DNA of 64,000 nt from positions 992,001 to 1,056,000 of the forward strand of contig CP128857.1 in assembly GCA_030388725.1 (NCBI GenBank). Reading direction: 5' to 3'. This DNA is from Prodigiosinella aquatilis (GTDB taxonomy: Bacteria > Pseudomonadota > Gammaproteobacteria > Enterobacterales > Enterobacteriaceae). The translations under genes and the position numbers were made by a program. Shown here piece after piece: positions 21,941-31,399 of this stretch. Position 1 is the first letter of the stretch. The number at the start of each line of letters is the position of its first letter. Below the pieces are notes generated by a model. The model made no database searches, was not told the origin of the DNA, and saw only the letters and a list, made by a program, of their open reading frames with translations.

Positions 21941-24463
21941 TTATTTTTTTAACTTATCAATAAATATATCAACGATTTTTCCCCCCAGCGCTGCGCACAG
22001 ACTGCCCGTGATGACACAGACGATGATCAGTGCATAATATTTTGTTTCCGGTGGAGAAAATCCAAATAAAGCAGCTAGCGTCGATTGATGAATAATCAAC
22101 AGCATGAGTCCCAGTGAACCGACAGCCACACTGACAAATTGCCAGTTTACTGCCATCCAGTGCGAGTCAAGATCCCGATTGACGTAAACCAATCCCAGAT
22201 TTCCCAGCACTAATGTCAGGAAGCCGAGTGTGCGAGCTTCGGCCTCTTCCATTCCAATCGTGCGCGCAATCCAATAGGTCAACCCTGTTGCAGCAAAGAC
22301 GGACGCCCCCTGAGCCACACTGCGCAGCAGTGTTCTTTTGCTGAACAGTTGCATTCCTTGTGACCGAGGGGGTTCATGCATCAAGCGTTCGGGGGCGGTT
22401 TCCGCTTCGAAAACAATGGAGCAGGTTGGGCTGATCACCAGTTCCAGAAAGGCGATAAGTGCCGGTGTCAGCATCATCGGGGCGCCGAAGGGCAGGGGCA
22501 ACATGGCAATACCGATAATCGGTAGATGTGCGGCGATAGCATAGGTAATTGCTTTGACCAAATTATGGTAGATGCGCCGCCCCATGCGCATGGCCTGAAC
22601 AATAGCCGCAAAGTCGTCCGCGACCAATACCAGATCAGCGGCTTGTCGCGCTACATCGGTACCGCGGTTGCCCATGGCGATCCCAATATGTGCGGCCTTC
22701 AGCGCCGGAGTGTCATTAACGCCGTCCCCGGTCATGGCGACGACATCACCACCGCGCTTAAACGCATTCACCAATCGTAACTTTTGAATAGGGGCAATAC
22801 GGGCAAATATATTGACGCTGCTGACTTTTAGACTGAGTTCCTCATCGGTCATGTTTTTCAGCTGGTCGCCGGTGATAACCTGTGATGATGGAATACCGGC
22901 TTCATCAGCAATGGCCCGGGCGGTAGCCGGGTGATCTCCCGTGATCATGACTACACGTACCCCGGCGTTATGGCATGCGGTAATGGCTTGTGGCACTTCG
23001 GTTTTCAGTGGATCAGCCAACCCGACCAGACCGAGTAACTCAAAGACAAAGTCGTGCTGAATCTCTGGCCAGTTTTCGTGATTATGTTGTGCCCGGGCTA
23101 CCGCCAGCACACGTAGACCGTGTTTGGCCATTTCATCAGCACGCGCCAGCATAGCCTGTGACGCTTGTGGCGGCAGATGACAAAGATCAGCCACGGCTTC
23201 AGGCGCACCTTTACAGGCGACCGGAAAATGTTTGAATCCAGGTGCCTGCCAGAGATGACTCATGGCCAACAGGTCTGGGGCAATTTCATATTCCCGCGCC
23301 AGGACCCAGTTATTGTGCAAATGTTCGGTGCCTGAGAGTTGTACTTTCCCAATCTGATGAATGGCCAGTTCCATTGGGTCCAATGGCTCAAGTTCGCTGG
23401 CCAGAATGCCGTACTCCACCAGTTCATGGAATGCCTCTGGCAATGTGCTGACCTGGATTTCATTAACATCTAACAGATCATCGCCCACCGACAACATTCT
23501 TACCGCCATACGATTGCGGGTGAGCGTGCCGGTCTTGTCCACGCACAACACGCGTGTTTCACCTAACGTCTCAATGGCAGAAAGTCGGCGGGTCAGTACA
23601 CCGTGTGTGGCAATCCGCCGTGCGCCGAGTGCCATAAATACGGTAAGAATTACGGAGAATTCTTGAGGCAGTAGACTCATTGCCAGCATGATCCCGGCAA
23701 GAAAGCCTTCTACCCATTGGCCGCGTATAAGACCTATCAATAACAGCACGATAAAGCTGACTGCCCCGCCAAATAGAGTAAAGCGCCGGATGAAATGACG
23801 AATTTCCTGCTGTAAAGGCGAAGGTGTGTCTTCCATTTCGGCCAGACTGGTGCCAATTTGCCCCAACTGCGTGAGCGTGCCCGTAGCCGTTATTTGCAGG
23901 ATGCCTTGTCCTCGAGTGACGACGGTCCCGGCACAAAGATCGGCACGAGTACGGGGAGCATCAGCAGACAAGACAAATTTGGCAATCGGGACAGATTCAC
24001 CGGTGAGCAGTGATTCATCGACAGCAAGCTCATGTGCGGATAGCAGCTGACCATCGGCCGGACAACGCTCGCCTTCACCTATTTGTATTACATCGCCGGG
24101 AACCAGATTTTCTGCTGGGATCTGTTGCCATTCATCATCACGCAAGACGTGTGTGTGGGGCGAGGACAACTCTTTCAATGCGGCTAGCGCCCTGGCGGTT
24201 CGGTGTGACTGCAAGGCGGTGACGACCACAATAATAAGCACAAAACCCACCAACAACATGGCTTCGTGAATATCACCTAGCAACATGTAGATAGCGCCTG
24301 CTGCAATCAACAGCAAAAACATCGGTTCAGTCAATGTTTCCCGCAATACCATCAAAACCGGGTGGGGGGGTTTGGCAGTCAATTGATTTGGGCCGAACTC
24401 TGACAGGCGCAGATCAGCTTCACGGGTGGTAAGGCCGGTGAAATGCTGGCGGTTCTTATTCAT
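21941..24463 (-). CDS. P-type cation-transporting ATPase (P2/PMCA-like)
   Basis: The 840-residue pump has an N-terminal cation-ATPase domain (GLTTREADLRLSEFGPNQL), the actuator motif DESLLTGESVP, the phosphorylation site CVDKTGTLTRN, the nucleotide motif CKGAPEAVADLC, MITGDHPATARAIADEAG and the hinge MTGDGVNDTPALKAAHIG. Ten membrane helices are expected. In the helix that normally carries PEGL in calcium pumps it has SLLPQEFSVI, related to the PEEF variant of a little-studied bacterial subgroup, so calcium specificity should not be assumed. It is divergent from the cation-diffusion facilitator gene, and the downstream flavoprotein is on the same strand. Metal efflux or homeostasis is the likely role. 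Confidence 0.92.
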   Translation of the reverse strand: MNKNRQHFTGLTTREADLRLSEFGPNQLTAKPPHPVLMVLRETLTEPMFLLLIAAGAIYMLLGDIHEAMLLVGFVLIIVVVTALQSHRTARALAALKELSSPHTHVLRDDEWQQIPAENLVPGDVIQIGEGERCPADGQLLSAHELAVDESLLTGESVPIAKFVLSADAPRTRADLCAGTVVTRGQGILQITATGTLTQLGQIGTSLAEMEDTPSPLQQEIRHFIRRFTLFGGAVSFIVLLLIGLIRGQWVEGFLAGIMLAMSLLPQEFSVILTVFMALGARRIATHGVLTRRLSAIETLGETRVLCVDKTGTLTRNRMAVRMLSVGDDLLDVNEIQVSTLPEAFHELVEYGILASELEPLDPMELAIHQIGKVQLSGTEHLHNNWVLAREYEIAPDLLAMSHLWQAPGFKHFPVACKGAPEAVADLCHLPPQASQAMLARADEMAKHGLRVLAVARAQHNHENWPEIQHDFVFELLGLVGLADPLKTEVPQAITACHNAGVRVVMITGDHPATARAIADEAGIPSSQVITGDQLKNMTDEELSLKVSSVNIFARIAPIQKLRLVNAFKRGGDVVAMTGDGVNDTPALKAAHIGIAMGNRGTDVARQAADLVLVADDFAAIVQAMRMGRRIYHNLVKAITYAIAAHLPIIGIAMLPLPFGAPMMLTPALIAFLELVISPTCSIVFEAETAPERLMHEPPRSQGMQLFSKRTLLRSVAQGASVFAATGLTYWIARTIGMEEAEARTLGFLTLVLGNLGLVYVNRDLDSHWMAVNWQFVSVAVGSLGLMLLIIHQSTLAALFGFSPPETKYYALIIVCVITGSLCAALGGKIVDIFIDKLKK

Positions 24464-24762
24464 GCTAAATCCAGAAGATAGGACTTATTAAAGGATAGAC
24501 TATGGAGAGTGTAACAGCGCAGTTTACAGAACAAATAAAACCCCAGATAATAAGCATCGCCGTTAACCGGCGGGTTATCACTTTGGACAGCAATCCCAGT
24601 CCTAAAACTGGATTGTCATTCAGAGTCGTAGCCATTCACTATTGTCTTCGATGTGCTGCATCTCTGTGACGCTGGTGTGGTTTTGCCGCGGTAAACCACA
24701 CTCTGAATAATTACCATAAGTTAATCACTAATTATCAATGCTGGTTTTAGCAGGAATATTTT
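24464..24762. other. Divergent intergenic region, ATPase / CDF transporter
   Basis: About 300 bp separate the two divergently transcribed metal-transport genes and must hold both promoters. I see a short GC-rich inverted stretch (GCCGTTAACCGGC near 24560) but no recognisable riboswitch, Fur box or known operator. Confidence 0.5.
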
Positions 24763-25689
24763 ATGGAAAAAGAGATGCTATTTGATGAACACGACACCAA
24801 ACAGTCAGAACGTTTTAACGCTGCCCGTAAAAGTACCTGGGTCAGTGTCGTTGTAAATGTATTTCTTACTCTGGGTCAAGTCACGATCGGCGTATTCTCT
24901 GGTTCCCAGGGTCTTATTGCCGACGGTATTCATTCATTATCTGATCTGGTCGCTGATTTTGTGGTTTTGGTCGCCAATCATAAAAGCAAGAAAGAAGCTG
25001 ATGATGACCATCCTTACGGTCATCACCGTTATGAGAATGCGGCATCTCTCGCGTTGGGGACGCTGTTGCTGGTCGTCGGTATAGGAATGCTATGGTCCGC
25101 TGGTCATAAAATTCAGGACCCGGCATCTATCCCACAAGTGCATATCATTGCACTGTGGGTGGCACTGGTGGCGCTGGTATCTAAAGAGCTCCTTTTTCGC
25201 TATATGCTGGCTGTGGCAAAGCGGGTCAGGTCAAGCATGCTGGTCGCCAATGCCTGGCATGCCCGTTCGGATGCCGCTTCGTCCCTGGTTGTCTCGGTGG
25301 GTATCATCGGAAACCTGATGGGATTCACACTACTCGATCCGATCGCCGCATTAGTTGTGGGTTTGATGGTGTCGAAGATGGGGGCGGCTTTCATGTGGGA
25401 TTCGTTGCACGATCTGATGGACAGAGCCGCTGATTCGAAAATAGAAGAAAAAATTAAACATACCATCCTGGCAACCGAAGGTGTATCCGGCATTCACGAT
25501 TTGAAAACCCGTAAGATGGGCGATCTGATTATCGTCGATGTGCATTTGGAAATTGATGGCACATTGTCAGTCAGAGAAGGTCATGATATTGCTGTTGCCG
25601 CGAGGAAAGCGGTGCTGGATAATTTTTCCGTTCTGAACATGATGACCCATGTCGATCCTGTTGAGGTAGATACCAACGTCAGCAGATAA
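24763..25689 (+). CDS. Cation diffusion facilitator (FieF-like) transporter
   Basis: The 308-residue protein has six membrane helices (about residues 25-210) and a cytoplasmic C-terminal domain. Metal-site motifs are GIHSLSDLVADF in helix 2 and NAWHARSDAASSLVV in helix 5, both H-x-x-x-D as in zinc/iron/cadmium facilitators, plus the histidine loop DDDHPYGHHRYENAASL. The C-terminal part has SGIHDLKTRKMGD and VDVHLEIDG, the dimerising ferredoxin-like fold. It exports divalent metal in exchange for protons. The gene is monocistronic and divergent from the P-type ATPase, suggesting shared metal control. Confidence 0.92.
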   Translation: MEKEMLFDEHDTKQSERFNAARKSTWVSVVVNVFLTLGQVTIGVFSGSQGLIADGIHSLSDLVADFVVLVANHKSKKEADDDHPYGHHRYENAASLALGTLLLVVGIGMLWSAGHKIQDPASIPQVHIIALWVALVALVSKELLFRYMLAVAKRVRSSMLVANAWHARSDAASSLVVSVGIIGNLMGFTLLDPIAALVVGLMVSKMGAAFMWDSLHDLMDRAADSKIEEKIKHTILATEGVSGIHDLKTRKMGDLIIVDVHLEIDGTLSVREGHDIAVAARKAVLDNFSVLNMMTHVDPVEVDTNVSR

Positions 25690-26042
25690 CCTGCCGGTTT
25701 GAGTTTTATGACCCGATGGACATAACAGTGATAATCGGGAGCTCGTAAAGACGCTGCAAGCACATCCTTACAAACTCAAGCCGCGCCATCCCTGGCGCTG
25801 ATGCTTTACTCTTCTTTCTCATTATCACCGTTGAGACTATCTCATGAAGGACTCAATCTGAGTGGTGCTTAATATCCTCACCAGGGAAAGTATTTAGCAG
25901 GATCAAGTAACGGCTATCCAGAGGGGTGTTTGCTTTATAACCAAGAGGCGAGTAATTGAGAGCAGCCAACATACATGCAACCTGAACGATAAAGGGGATA
26001 TATAAACTAAATAACCACCTGAAGTTTCTGAGGGATATTATC
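25690..26042. other. Intergenic region without a recognised gene
   Basis: About 350 bp after the CDF gene and before the hairpin downstream of the TauE gene. No supported reading frame, RNA gene or repeat was seen. Confidence 0.5.
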
Positions 26043-26065
26043 TGACGGTGGTTTAACCACCGTCA
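26043..26065 (-). terminator. Hairpin downstream of the TauE gene
   Basis: TGACGGTGGTT and its exact complement flank a single T, giving an 11-bp stem right after the TauE stop (minus strand). The sequence beyond it on the minus strand is AT-rich but lacks a clear T run, so it is a probable terminator for the repressor-to-TauE operon. Confidence 0.6.
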
Positions 26066-26073
26066 AAGAGTGA

Positions 26074-26889
26074 TTAGGCGGCAAACCTAATCAGCGTGGC
26101 ATTTATCGCCATCCCCAGTGCCACAATGATCAATAATCCGGCAAAACTGAGTTGAGCGATATGATCAGGCAAATAATTGCCGATTTTTCGACCAATGAAC
26201 ATGCCAGCAGCCGTGCTGAGTGCGAACCATACGGTCATGGGGAGCGGTAATGATGCGCCATGCATAACAGTGGTAACAATACCGCCGGAACTTACCAGCG
26301 CGATGACTAGCAGTGAAGTAGCGATACAACCGTGGATGGTCAATGGGGTAAATTGTCGCAGCAAAGGGACGATAATAAATCCGCCCCCAACAGCTAATAG
26401 CCCAGTCATAAATCCGGTAATGGCACCAAAACTTAAAAACAGTAACCAGGTCCACATCGTCCACACGAATCGTTCAGTATGTTCATCTAACACGACACGA
26501 TAAGTGGTGATCTCTTGTGTATCCGTCGTGGTTTTTTTGTGTTGGCTGCGTAGTAAACGAACAGCTACCACGATCATTACGGCGGCGAAAAGTAAGGTAA
26601 GTAGCGTGGGGGAAGTGTGGCGAGCGACAAAAGCGCCAGCAGCGGTGACAGGAATACCGGCCAATGCCATCACAATTGCAGCACGATAGCGCACCAGATT
26701 CTTGCGCCAGGCTTCGACGGCACCCAAGGCGGAGCTCCCGGCTACCGCGACCAGAGCGACAGGTGCGGCCTGTGGGAGGCTCCATCCCATGCCAATGACC
26801 AGGGCAGGAACGGCAAAAATGCCGCCGCCTGCACCGGTTATCCCTAAAATAGCCCCTACACACAAACCTAAAACTAATGAAATGAACAT
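26074..26889 (-). CDS. TauE/SafE-family membrane transporter
   Basis: The 271-residue protein has about eight hydrophobic helices and the paired TauE/SafE repeats: GAILGITGAGGGIFAVPALV near the start and FMTGLLAVGGGFIIVPLL at mid-length, with a charged loop between (SQHKKTTTDTQEI). Family members export sulfite, sulfoacetate or other small anions. It is the last gene of a four-gene minus-strand operon, 40 bp after the preceding gene, and in this setting it probably removes sulfite formed by persulfide oxidation. The symbol is not certain. Confidence 0.88.
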   Translation of the reverse strand: MFISLVLGLCVGAILGITGAGGGIFAVPALVIGMGWSLPQAAPVALVAVAGSSALGAVEAWRKNLVRYRAAIVMALAGIPVTAAGAFVARHTSPTLLTLLFAAVMIVVAVRLLRSQHKKTTTDTQEITTYRVVLDEHTERFVWTMWTWLLFLSFGAITGFMTGLLAVGGGFIIVPLLRQFTPLTIHGCIATSLLVIALVSSGGIVTTVMHGASLPLPMTVWFALSTAAGMFIGRKIGNYLPDHIAQLSFAGLLIIVALGMAINATLIRFAA

Positions 26890-26929
26890 GTTTTTTCCTG
26901 AGCGAATGAACTGGTAGGCGTGGGCATGA

Positions 26930-27352
26930 TTAATGCCTTTGTCTGGTTTTTTCTAATTGTTCAAAAATCAGCATGCCGGCCAGCATTGCCACCACAAATA
27001 CAATGCCTTTGGTCGCACCCGTACCGAGTAGCACCAATGCCGGCCCGGGACAGATTCCTGCCAATCCCCAGCCGAGACCAAACAGAATGGCACCACCCAC
27101 CAACCGTTTATCAATATGCGTACGGGTCGGCAAACTTATCGGCCCACCATAAACTGATTGTGTGCGGTTCCTGATAGAACGAAAAGCGCAAAAGGCGACG
27201 CTGATTGCGCCTCCCATAACAAAAGCCAATGAAGGGTCCCAAATACGAGTGATATCTAAAAATCCAATAACCTTGGCGGGATTTGCCATCCCACTGACCA
27301 GTAGCCCGATGCCAAATATGACCCCGGCCAACAGTGAAAAAAGTAAGTTCAT
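26930..27352 (-). CDS. YeeE/YedE-type membrane protein, second half-unit (DUF6691)
   Basis: The 140-residue protein has four hydrophobic helices and the family motif GLGWGLAGICPGPALVLLG, with the conserved cysteine in GICPGP. Proteins of this kind pair with a second YeeE half to form a channel for thiosulfate or a related sulfur species. The partner lies 54 bp upstream. Expression is with the BigR-type repressor operon. Confidence 0.88.
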   Translation of the reverse strand: MNLLFSLLAGVIFGIGLLVSGMANPAKVIGFLDITRIWDPSLAFVMGGAISVAFCAFRSIRNRTQSVYGGPISLPTRTHIDKRLVGGAILFGLGWGLAGICPGPALVLLGTGATKGIVFVVAMLAGMLIFEQLEKTRQRH

Positions 27353-27406
27353 ACGGATCCTTTAACCGGTTTTCGGTGTAAATAGTGTGAATAGATAGTT
27401 GGGGGG

Positions 27407-27835
27407 TTAAATTTGTGAACCCATTAGCCAGACAGTGATAAAGGCCACCAACATAAAGGTGAGTGTGGCTACCAGAGAGCGCAATGATAAGCGCGATAGC
27501 CCACACACACCGTGGCCACTGGTACAGCCGGAACCATAACGTGTGCCTATTCCGACCAGCAATCCGGCGGTGATCAACACAGGCCAGGGGGCGTCGATCT
27601 TACTGGCAGGTAACGGGGCGACCAGACTATACAAGATCGGTGATGCGATGATGCCGATCAGAAAGGCGAGTCGCCAGGTGCGATCCGTCGTTTTTGGAGA
27701 GAGTAATCCGCCCAGGATGCCGCTTATCCCTGCTATGCGGCCACAGAAAAGGATCAATATCCATGCTGCAAGCCCAATCAACATTCCTCCGAGAAAACTC
27801 ATCAATGGCGTGAACTGCTCAATATTAATGGTCAT
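27407..27835 (-). CDS. YeeE/YedE-family membrane protein, first half-unit
   Basis: The 142-residue protein has four membrane helices and the signature GTRYGSGCTSGHGVCGLSRL, where two cysteines are thought to handle persulfide or thiosulfate during transport. It overlaps the 3' end of the repressor gene by 11 bases, a sign of translational coupling, and is followed by its partner half-unit. Transport of a sulfur compound across the inner membrane is the expected role. Confidence 0.88.
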   Translation of the reverse strand: MTINIEQFTPLMSFLGGMLIGLAAWILILFCGRIAGISGILGGLLSPKTTDRTWRLAFLIGIIASPILYSLVAPLPASKIDAPWPVLITAGLLVGIGTRYGSGCTSGHGVCGLSRLSLRSLVATLTFMLVAFITVWLMGSQI

Positions 27836-28181
27836 GACCTGCGCCTTCTATTTCATTTTTTGGACAGTAAAGTTGATATAACGTATTGAGTAAAACGAGG
27901 ACTTTAGGGTCATCAATACGATAGAAAATCTGTTTTCCTTCACGACGCGTTGCAACCAGTTGTAACCGGCGCATCACACCTAACTGCTGCGATAATGTTG
28001 GTTGATAAATACCCAACGCCGCCTCCATTTCACCTACTGATGCCTCTCCCTGGCTGAGATGACACATCAACAGCAGACGATCATCATTAGCCAATGCACG
28101 TAATACCATGGTGGCTGTTGCGGCGGCGTCGCGCATTTTTTCCTGGTCAATTTTTTCCTGGCTAATCGTCGCGTTATCCAT
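27825..28181 (-). CDS. bigR: BigR/YgaV-type ArsR-family persulfide-sensing repressor
   Basis: The 118-residue winged-helix protein has ANDDRLLLMCHLSQGEASVG and GIYQPTLSQQLGVMRRLQL as DNA-recognition region and REGKQIFYRID as wing. Cys40 and Cys106 are 66 residues apart, the same spacing as the redox cysteines of Xylella BigR that form a di- or trisulfide on exposure to persulfide. It heads the minus-strand operon with two YeeE-type proteins and TauE and is divergent from the persulfide-dioxygenase-like gene; an AT-rich inverted repeat lies between them. I infer that it represses both transcription units until sulfide or persulfide appears. Confidence 0.88.
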   Translation of the reverse strand: MDNATISQEKIDQEKMRDAAATATMVLRALANDDRLLLMCHLSQGEASVGEMEAALGIYQPTLSQQLGVMRRLQLVATRREGKQIFYRIDDPKVLVLLNTLYQLYCPKNEIEGAGHDH

Positions 28182-28222
28182 AGGGATCCTTTCAAACTAA
28201 GGTATAGTTCAACAAAACACTT

Positions 28223-28249
28223 TACAATGTTATATAATATAATATTGTA
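28223..28249. promoter_or_regulatory. Candidate operator of the BigR-type repressor
   Basis: TACAAT and ATTGTA are separated by 15 bp of almost pure A/T (28229-28243), giving a 27-bp imperfect palindrome in the middle of the 130-bp divergent promoter region. AT-rich palindromes of this size are the known type of BigR site. No second copy was seen inside the operon. Confidence 0.65.
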
Positions 28250-28311
28250 TATTTAATTCAAGTCTTGTTGTTTAAGGCAATAGACCGAAACCCGCCAGTA
28301 AGGAGTTAACC

Positions 28312-29172
28312 ATGACACTACATATCGAGGGTTTTTTCGATACTGCCACCAGCACCGTCAGTTACGTTCTTTATGATCAGACTGGTGGTCATGCCGCGAT
28401 TATTGATCCTGTTCTGGATTACGATCCCAAATCTGGGCGCACGCATACCGCGTCCGCTGATAAGTTAATTAATTATCTGGTAAAACATAATCTTACCGTC
28501 GATTGGCTGCTGGAAACCCATGCTCATGCGGACCATCTTTCAGCGGCGCACTATCTACGCGATCAGGTCGGCGGGAAGATCGCCATAAGCGAAAAAATTG
28601 TTGAAGTACAAAAGATCTTCAAGGATATCTTTAACATTGAACGCACATTTTTGCCGGATGGTTCGCAATTTGACCATTTGTTGAAAGACGGTGAAATGCT
28701 GTCAATCGGTCAGTTATCGTTGCAGGCGATGCATGTGCCCGGCCATACCCCGGCGGATATGGCACTTCATATTGATGATGCCATTTTCCTGGGTGATACC
28801 CTTTTCATGCCGGATGTCGGCACGGCCCGCTGTGATTTTCCTGGCGGCGATGCTCAGGCACTCTATCGTTCCATCAGTAAGATCCTCTCTTTCCCGGCAG
28901 ATACACGTCTGTATGTGTGTCATGACTATCCGCCGTCCGGCCGTGGTCCCCTATGGAAATGTACGGTTGCGGAACAACGCGCGCATAACATTCATGTCCA
29001 TGATGGTGTGGATGAGGCAGCCTTTGTGGCGCTTCGCCATGCGCGGGATGAAACTCTGCCGATGCCTACACTCTTGTTACCTTCCGTCCAGGTAAATATC
29101 CGCGCTGGTACGTTCCCGCCAGCAGAGGAAAATGGCGTCAGTTACTTAAAGATTCCCTTAAATCGTTTGTAA
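28312..29172 (+). CDS. blh: Persulfide dioxygenase-like metallo-beta-lactamase-fold protein (Blh/ETHE1)
   Basis: The 286-residue protein carries the metal motif THAHADHLSAAHYL with His70, His72, Asp74 and His75, then HVPGHTPADMALH, FLGDTLFMPDVGTARCDFPG and LYVCHDYPPSGRG. This is the arrangement of ETHE1/Blh persulfide dioxygenases, which oxidise glutathione persulfide to sulfite with one iron; the segment VGTARCDFPGGD is typical of the bacterial Blh branch. ATG 28312 has AAGGAG upstream. It is divergent from the repressor and followed 48 bp later by the disulfide reductase-rhodanese. The pair should convert sulfide-derived persulfides to sulfite and thiols. Confidence 0.9.
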   Translation: MTLHIEGFFDTATSTVSYVLYDQTGGHAAIIDPVLDYDPKSGRTHTASADKLINYLVKHNLTVDWLLETHAHADHLSAAHYLRDQVGGKIAISEKIVEVQKIFKDIFNIERTFLPDGSQFDHLLKDGEMLSIGQLSLQAMHVPGHTPADMALHIDDAIFLGDTLFMPDVGTARCDFPGGDAQALYRSISKILSFPADTRLYVCHDYPPSGRGPLWKCTVAEQRAHNIHVHDGVDEAAFVALRHARDETLPMPTLLLPSVQVNIRAGTFPPAEENGVSYLKIPLNRL

Positions 29173-29220
29173 TTGAGAAAAAGTGTTTTTTGTCTCCAAG
29201 ATATAAAAAAGGAGTTTGCT

Positions 29221-30885
29221 GTGAGTCAAGTCAAAATCATTATCGTGGGTGGGGTTGCTGGCGGTGCTTCTGCGGCGGTCAGGGCCAGGCGCTTATCTGA
29301 AACAGCCGAAATCATTCTATTGGAACGTGGCGCCTATGTTTCTTTCGCCAATTGTGGCCTGCCCTATCACATCAGTGGGGAAATTCCTGAACGCCAACAA
29401 CTTTTGCTAAAAATACCGCAGGATTTTACTCAGCGCTTCAACATTGATGTGCGTATTGAACATCAAGTGTTGAATATTGATGCTGCCAAACGAGTGATAC
29501 AGATTGAAAATAAGCACACCGGTGAGATATACAGCGAAAATTATGACCAATTGCTGTTAAGCACGGGTGCCAGTCCTATCATTCCCCCGTTACCGGGCAT
29601 TACGCTTCCTGGTGTGTTCACTCTGCGAACTATTCCCGATATGGATAATATTCTGGCGCATATCCGGCAGCATAAAGTGACGCATGCAACGGTGGTCGGC
29701 GGCGGCTTTATCGGTCTGGAAATGATGGAGTCCCTGGTACATTTGGGGCTCAAGGTCACATTGCTGGAATTGAGTTCACAAGTCATGGCGTCTATTGATA
29801 TCGAGATGGCGTCCGCATTACATCAGGTGATCCGTCAGAAGGGTGTGGACTTGCGTTTGCAATCCGGCCTAAGCGCGATAAAACAGATTGATGATCACGA
29901 TGGTTTGCAAATTACACTAAGCAATACGGAGCAGTTGACTACTGGCATGGTACTGCTGGCTATCGGCGTTAAGCCTGACACCCAGTTGGCTAACAGTGCC
30001 GGATTAACATTGGCAGAGCATGGCGGTATTCAGGTTGATGAATTTATGCGGACATCTGACCCGCATATTTATGCCGTCGGTGATGTCGTCGAAACTGCAG
30101 AATGGGTGACGGGTAATGAGATGCTGGTCCCTCTGGCCGGCCCTGCCAACCGTCAAGGGCGTATCGCCGCCGAGAATATGTTGGGTGGTGAGCGTCGCTA
30201 TCAGCGCAGTCAGGGTACGGCTATCTGTAAAGTGTTTGATCATGCTGTCGGCAGTGTGGGATTGAATGAAAAAGCGCTGGGACGTTTACAAATGGACTAC
30301 CAGAAGGTGTATATCCATACACCCAATCATGCGAGTTATTATCCTGGCAGTTCTCCGATTTCATTCAAGTTGCTGTTCAATCCCATTACTGGCGATATTT
30401 TCGGGGCGCAGGCGGTGGGTAAGGCTGGCATTGATAAATGTATTGATGTGATAGCGGTGGCACAGCGGGCACATCTGAAAGTTCAGGATTTGGAATACCT
30501 TGAGCTTGCTTATGCGCCTCCTTTTAATAGTGCGCGTGATGTGGTTAACCAGGCAGGTATGCTGGCGAGCAACGTGATTAATGGTGATACCAAGATTTGC
30601 CATGCCGCCGACATTGTGAATATTGACCATCAGCGACAGTGCCTGCTGGATATACGTACCTCACAAGAGTTGAAAACGATTGGTACATATCCGGAAGCAT
30701 TACATATCCCGGTTGATGAATTACGCGGTCGCTTAAATGAACTACCGAAAGACAAGGAAATTCTAATCGGTTGTCAATCGGGTTTACGCGGTCATGTTGC
30801 CTATCGGTTACTCATGCAACATGGCTTCCGCGCCCGAAATTTGTCCGGGGGATATAAAACCTACAGCCTGACGTTGTCCGCCTGA
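29221..30885 (+). CDS. CoA-disulfide reductase/rhodanese fusion (CoADR-RHD)
   Basis: The 554-residue protein has an FAD/NAD(P)H reductase body (about 1-450) with IIIVGGVAGGASAAVRARR and SFANCGLPYHISG, whose Cys45 is the single redox cysteine of CoA-disulfide reductases; ATVVGGGFIGLEMMESL is the NAD(P)H site. A C-terminal rhodanese domain (about 460-554) has ILIGCQSGLRG with Cys518. Such fusions reduce CoA or glutathione persulfides and polysulfides. I chose GTG 29221 with GGAG 6 bp before it; an upstream TTG frame lacks a ribosome site. It completes the sulfide/persulfide module. Confidence 0.92.
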   Translation: MSQVKIIIVGGVAGGASAAVRARRLSETAEIILLERGAYVSFANCGLPYHISGEIPERQQLLLKIPQDFTQRFNIDVRIEHQVLNIDAAKRVIQIENKHTGEIYSENYDQLLLSTGASPIIPPLPGITLPGVFTLRTIPDMDNILAHIRQHKVTHATVVGGGFIGLEMMESLVHLGLKVTLLELSSQVMASIDIEMASALHQVIRQKGVDLRLQSGLSAIKQIDDHDGLQITLSNTEQLTTGMVLLAIGVKPDTQLANSAGLTLAEHGGIQVDEFMRTSDPHIYAVGDVVETAEWVTGNEMLVPLAGPANRQGRIAAENMLGGERRYQRSQGTAICKVFDHAVGSVGLNEKALGRLQMDYQKVYIHTPNHASYYPGSSPISFKLLFNPITGDIFGAQAVGKAGIDKCIDVIAVAQRAHLKVQDLEYLELAYAPPFNSARDVVNQAGMLASNVINGDTKICHAADIVNIDHQRQCLLDIRTSQELKTIGTYPEALHIPVDELRGRLNELPKDKEILIGCQSGLRGHVAYRLLMQHGFRARNLSGGYKTYSLTLSA

Positions 30886-31399
30886 ACCATTAGCGTTCGG
30901 ATTAATCATTGGCATGATGGCAAGTATATGGGCCGTCATGCCAAACCAGATGATGTAATATAAAATACGGTTTTACTATGTGAGTGCAATAACCGATATT
31001 TTTTCGCTTGCCGCCATCCTGCAACTAAAGTTATCCAGGACATCTATATTCATTATTATGTAATATGCTTATTTATTCAATCTTTCGAGCATTGGGTAAT
31101 TACTCTTATGTTGTTTTTGTATTTTATTTTTGGATGGAATTGTTTATTTTTGCTATTCTAATTTCGGGATTTATTGAATTGTAAGTTTAATGATATTGTA
31201 ATATTTAAATAATATTGGAAAGTGAGGTTTTGTATAAAATACAATATTAATCCAACTGACCAGTTAACACTCCATTCAGAAAAAATCACGCATAGGAACA
31301 CCATAATATATAAATTTATATCATGATATGGTCACGGTTTGCCTCGATACACCAATTCTTCTTCACCAGATTGTAACAATAAGCTTAATGAATCCCTAG
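30886..31399. other. AT-rich intergenic region, first part of the pigA leader
   Basis: About 900 bp separate the sulfur genes from pigA. This part contains two inverted repeats: 30909-30944, with TTGGCATGA and its complement TCATGCCAA around an 18-base centre that adds a GGC/GCC extension, and 31230-31244, TTGTAT-AAA-ATACAA. No credible protein-coding frame or RNA gene was recognised. The first may end the sulfur operon; the second looks like a small operator. Confidence 0.5.

Noticed and set aside
24464..24762. Manganese or magnesium riboswitch before the metal transport genes
   Set aside because: No conserved yybP-ykoY or M-box core was seen in either direction.
31254..31265. AACTGACCAGTT as a lux-type quorum-sensing box
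   Set aside because: It is a short inverted repeat that lacks the usual length and CTG...CAG spacing of LuxR-family boxes; a chance match is as likely.
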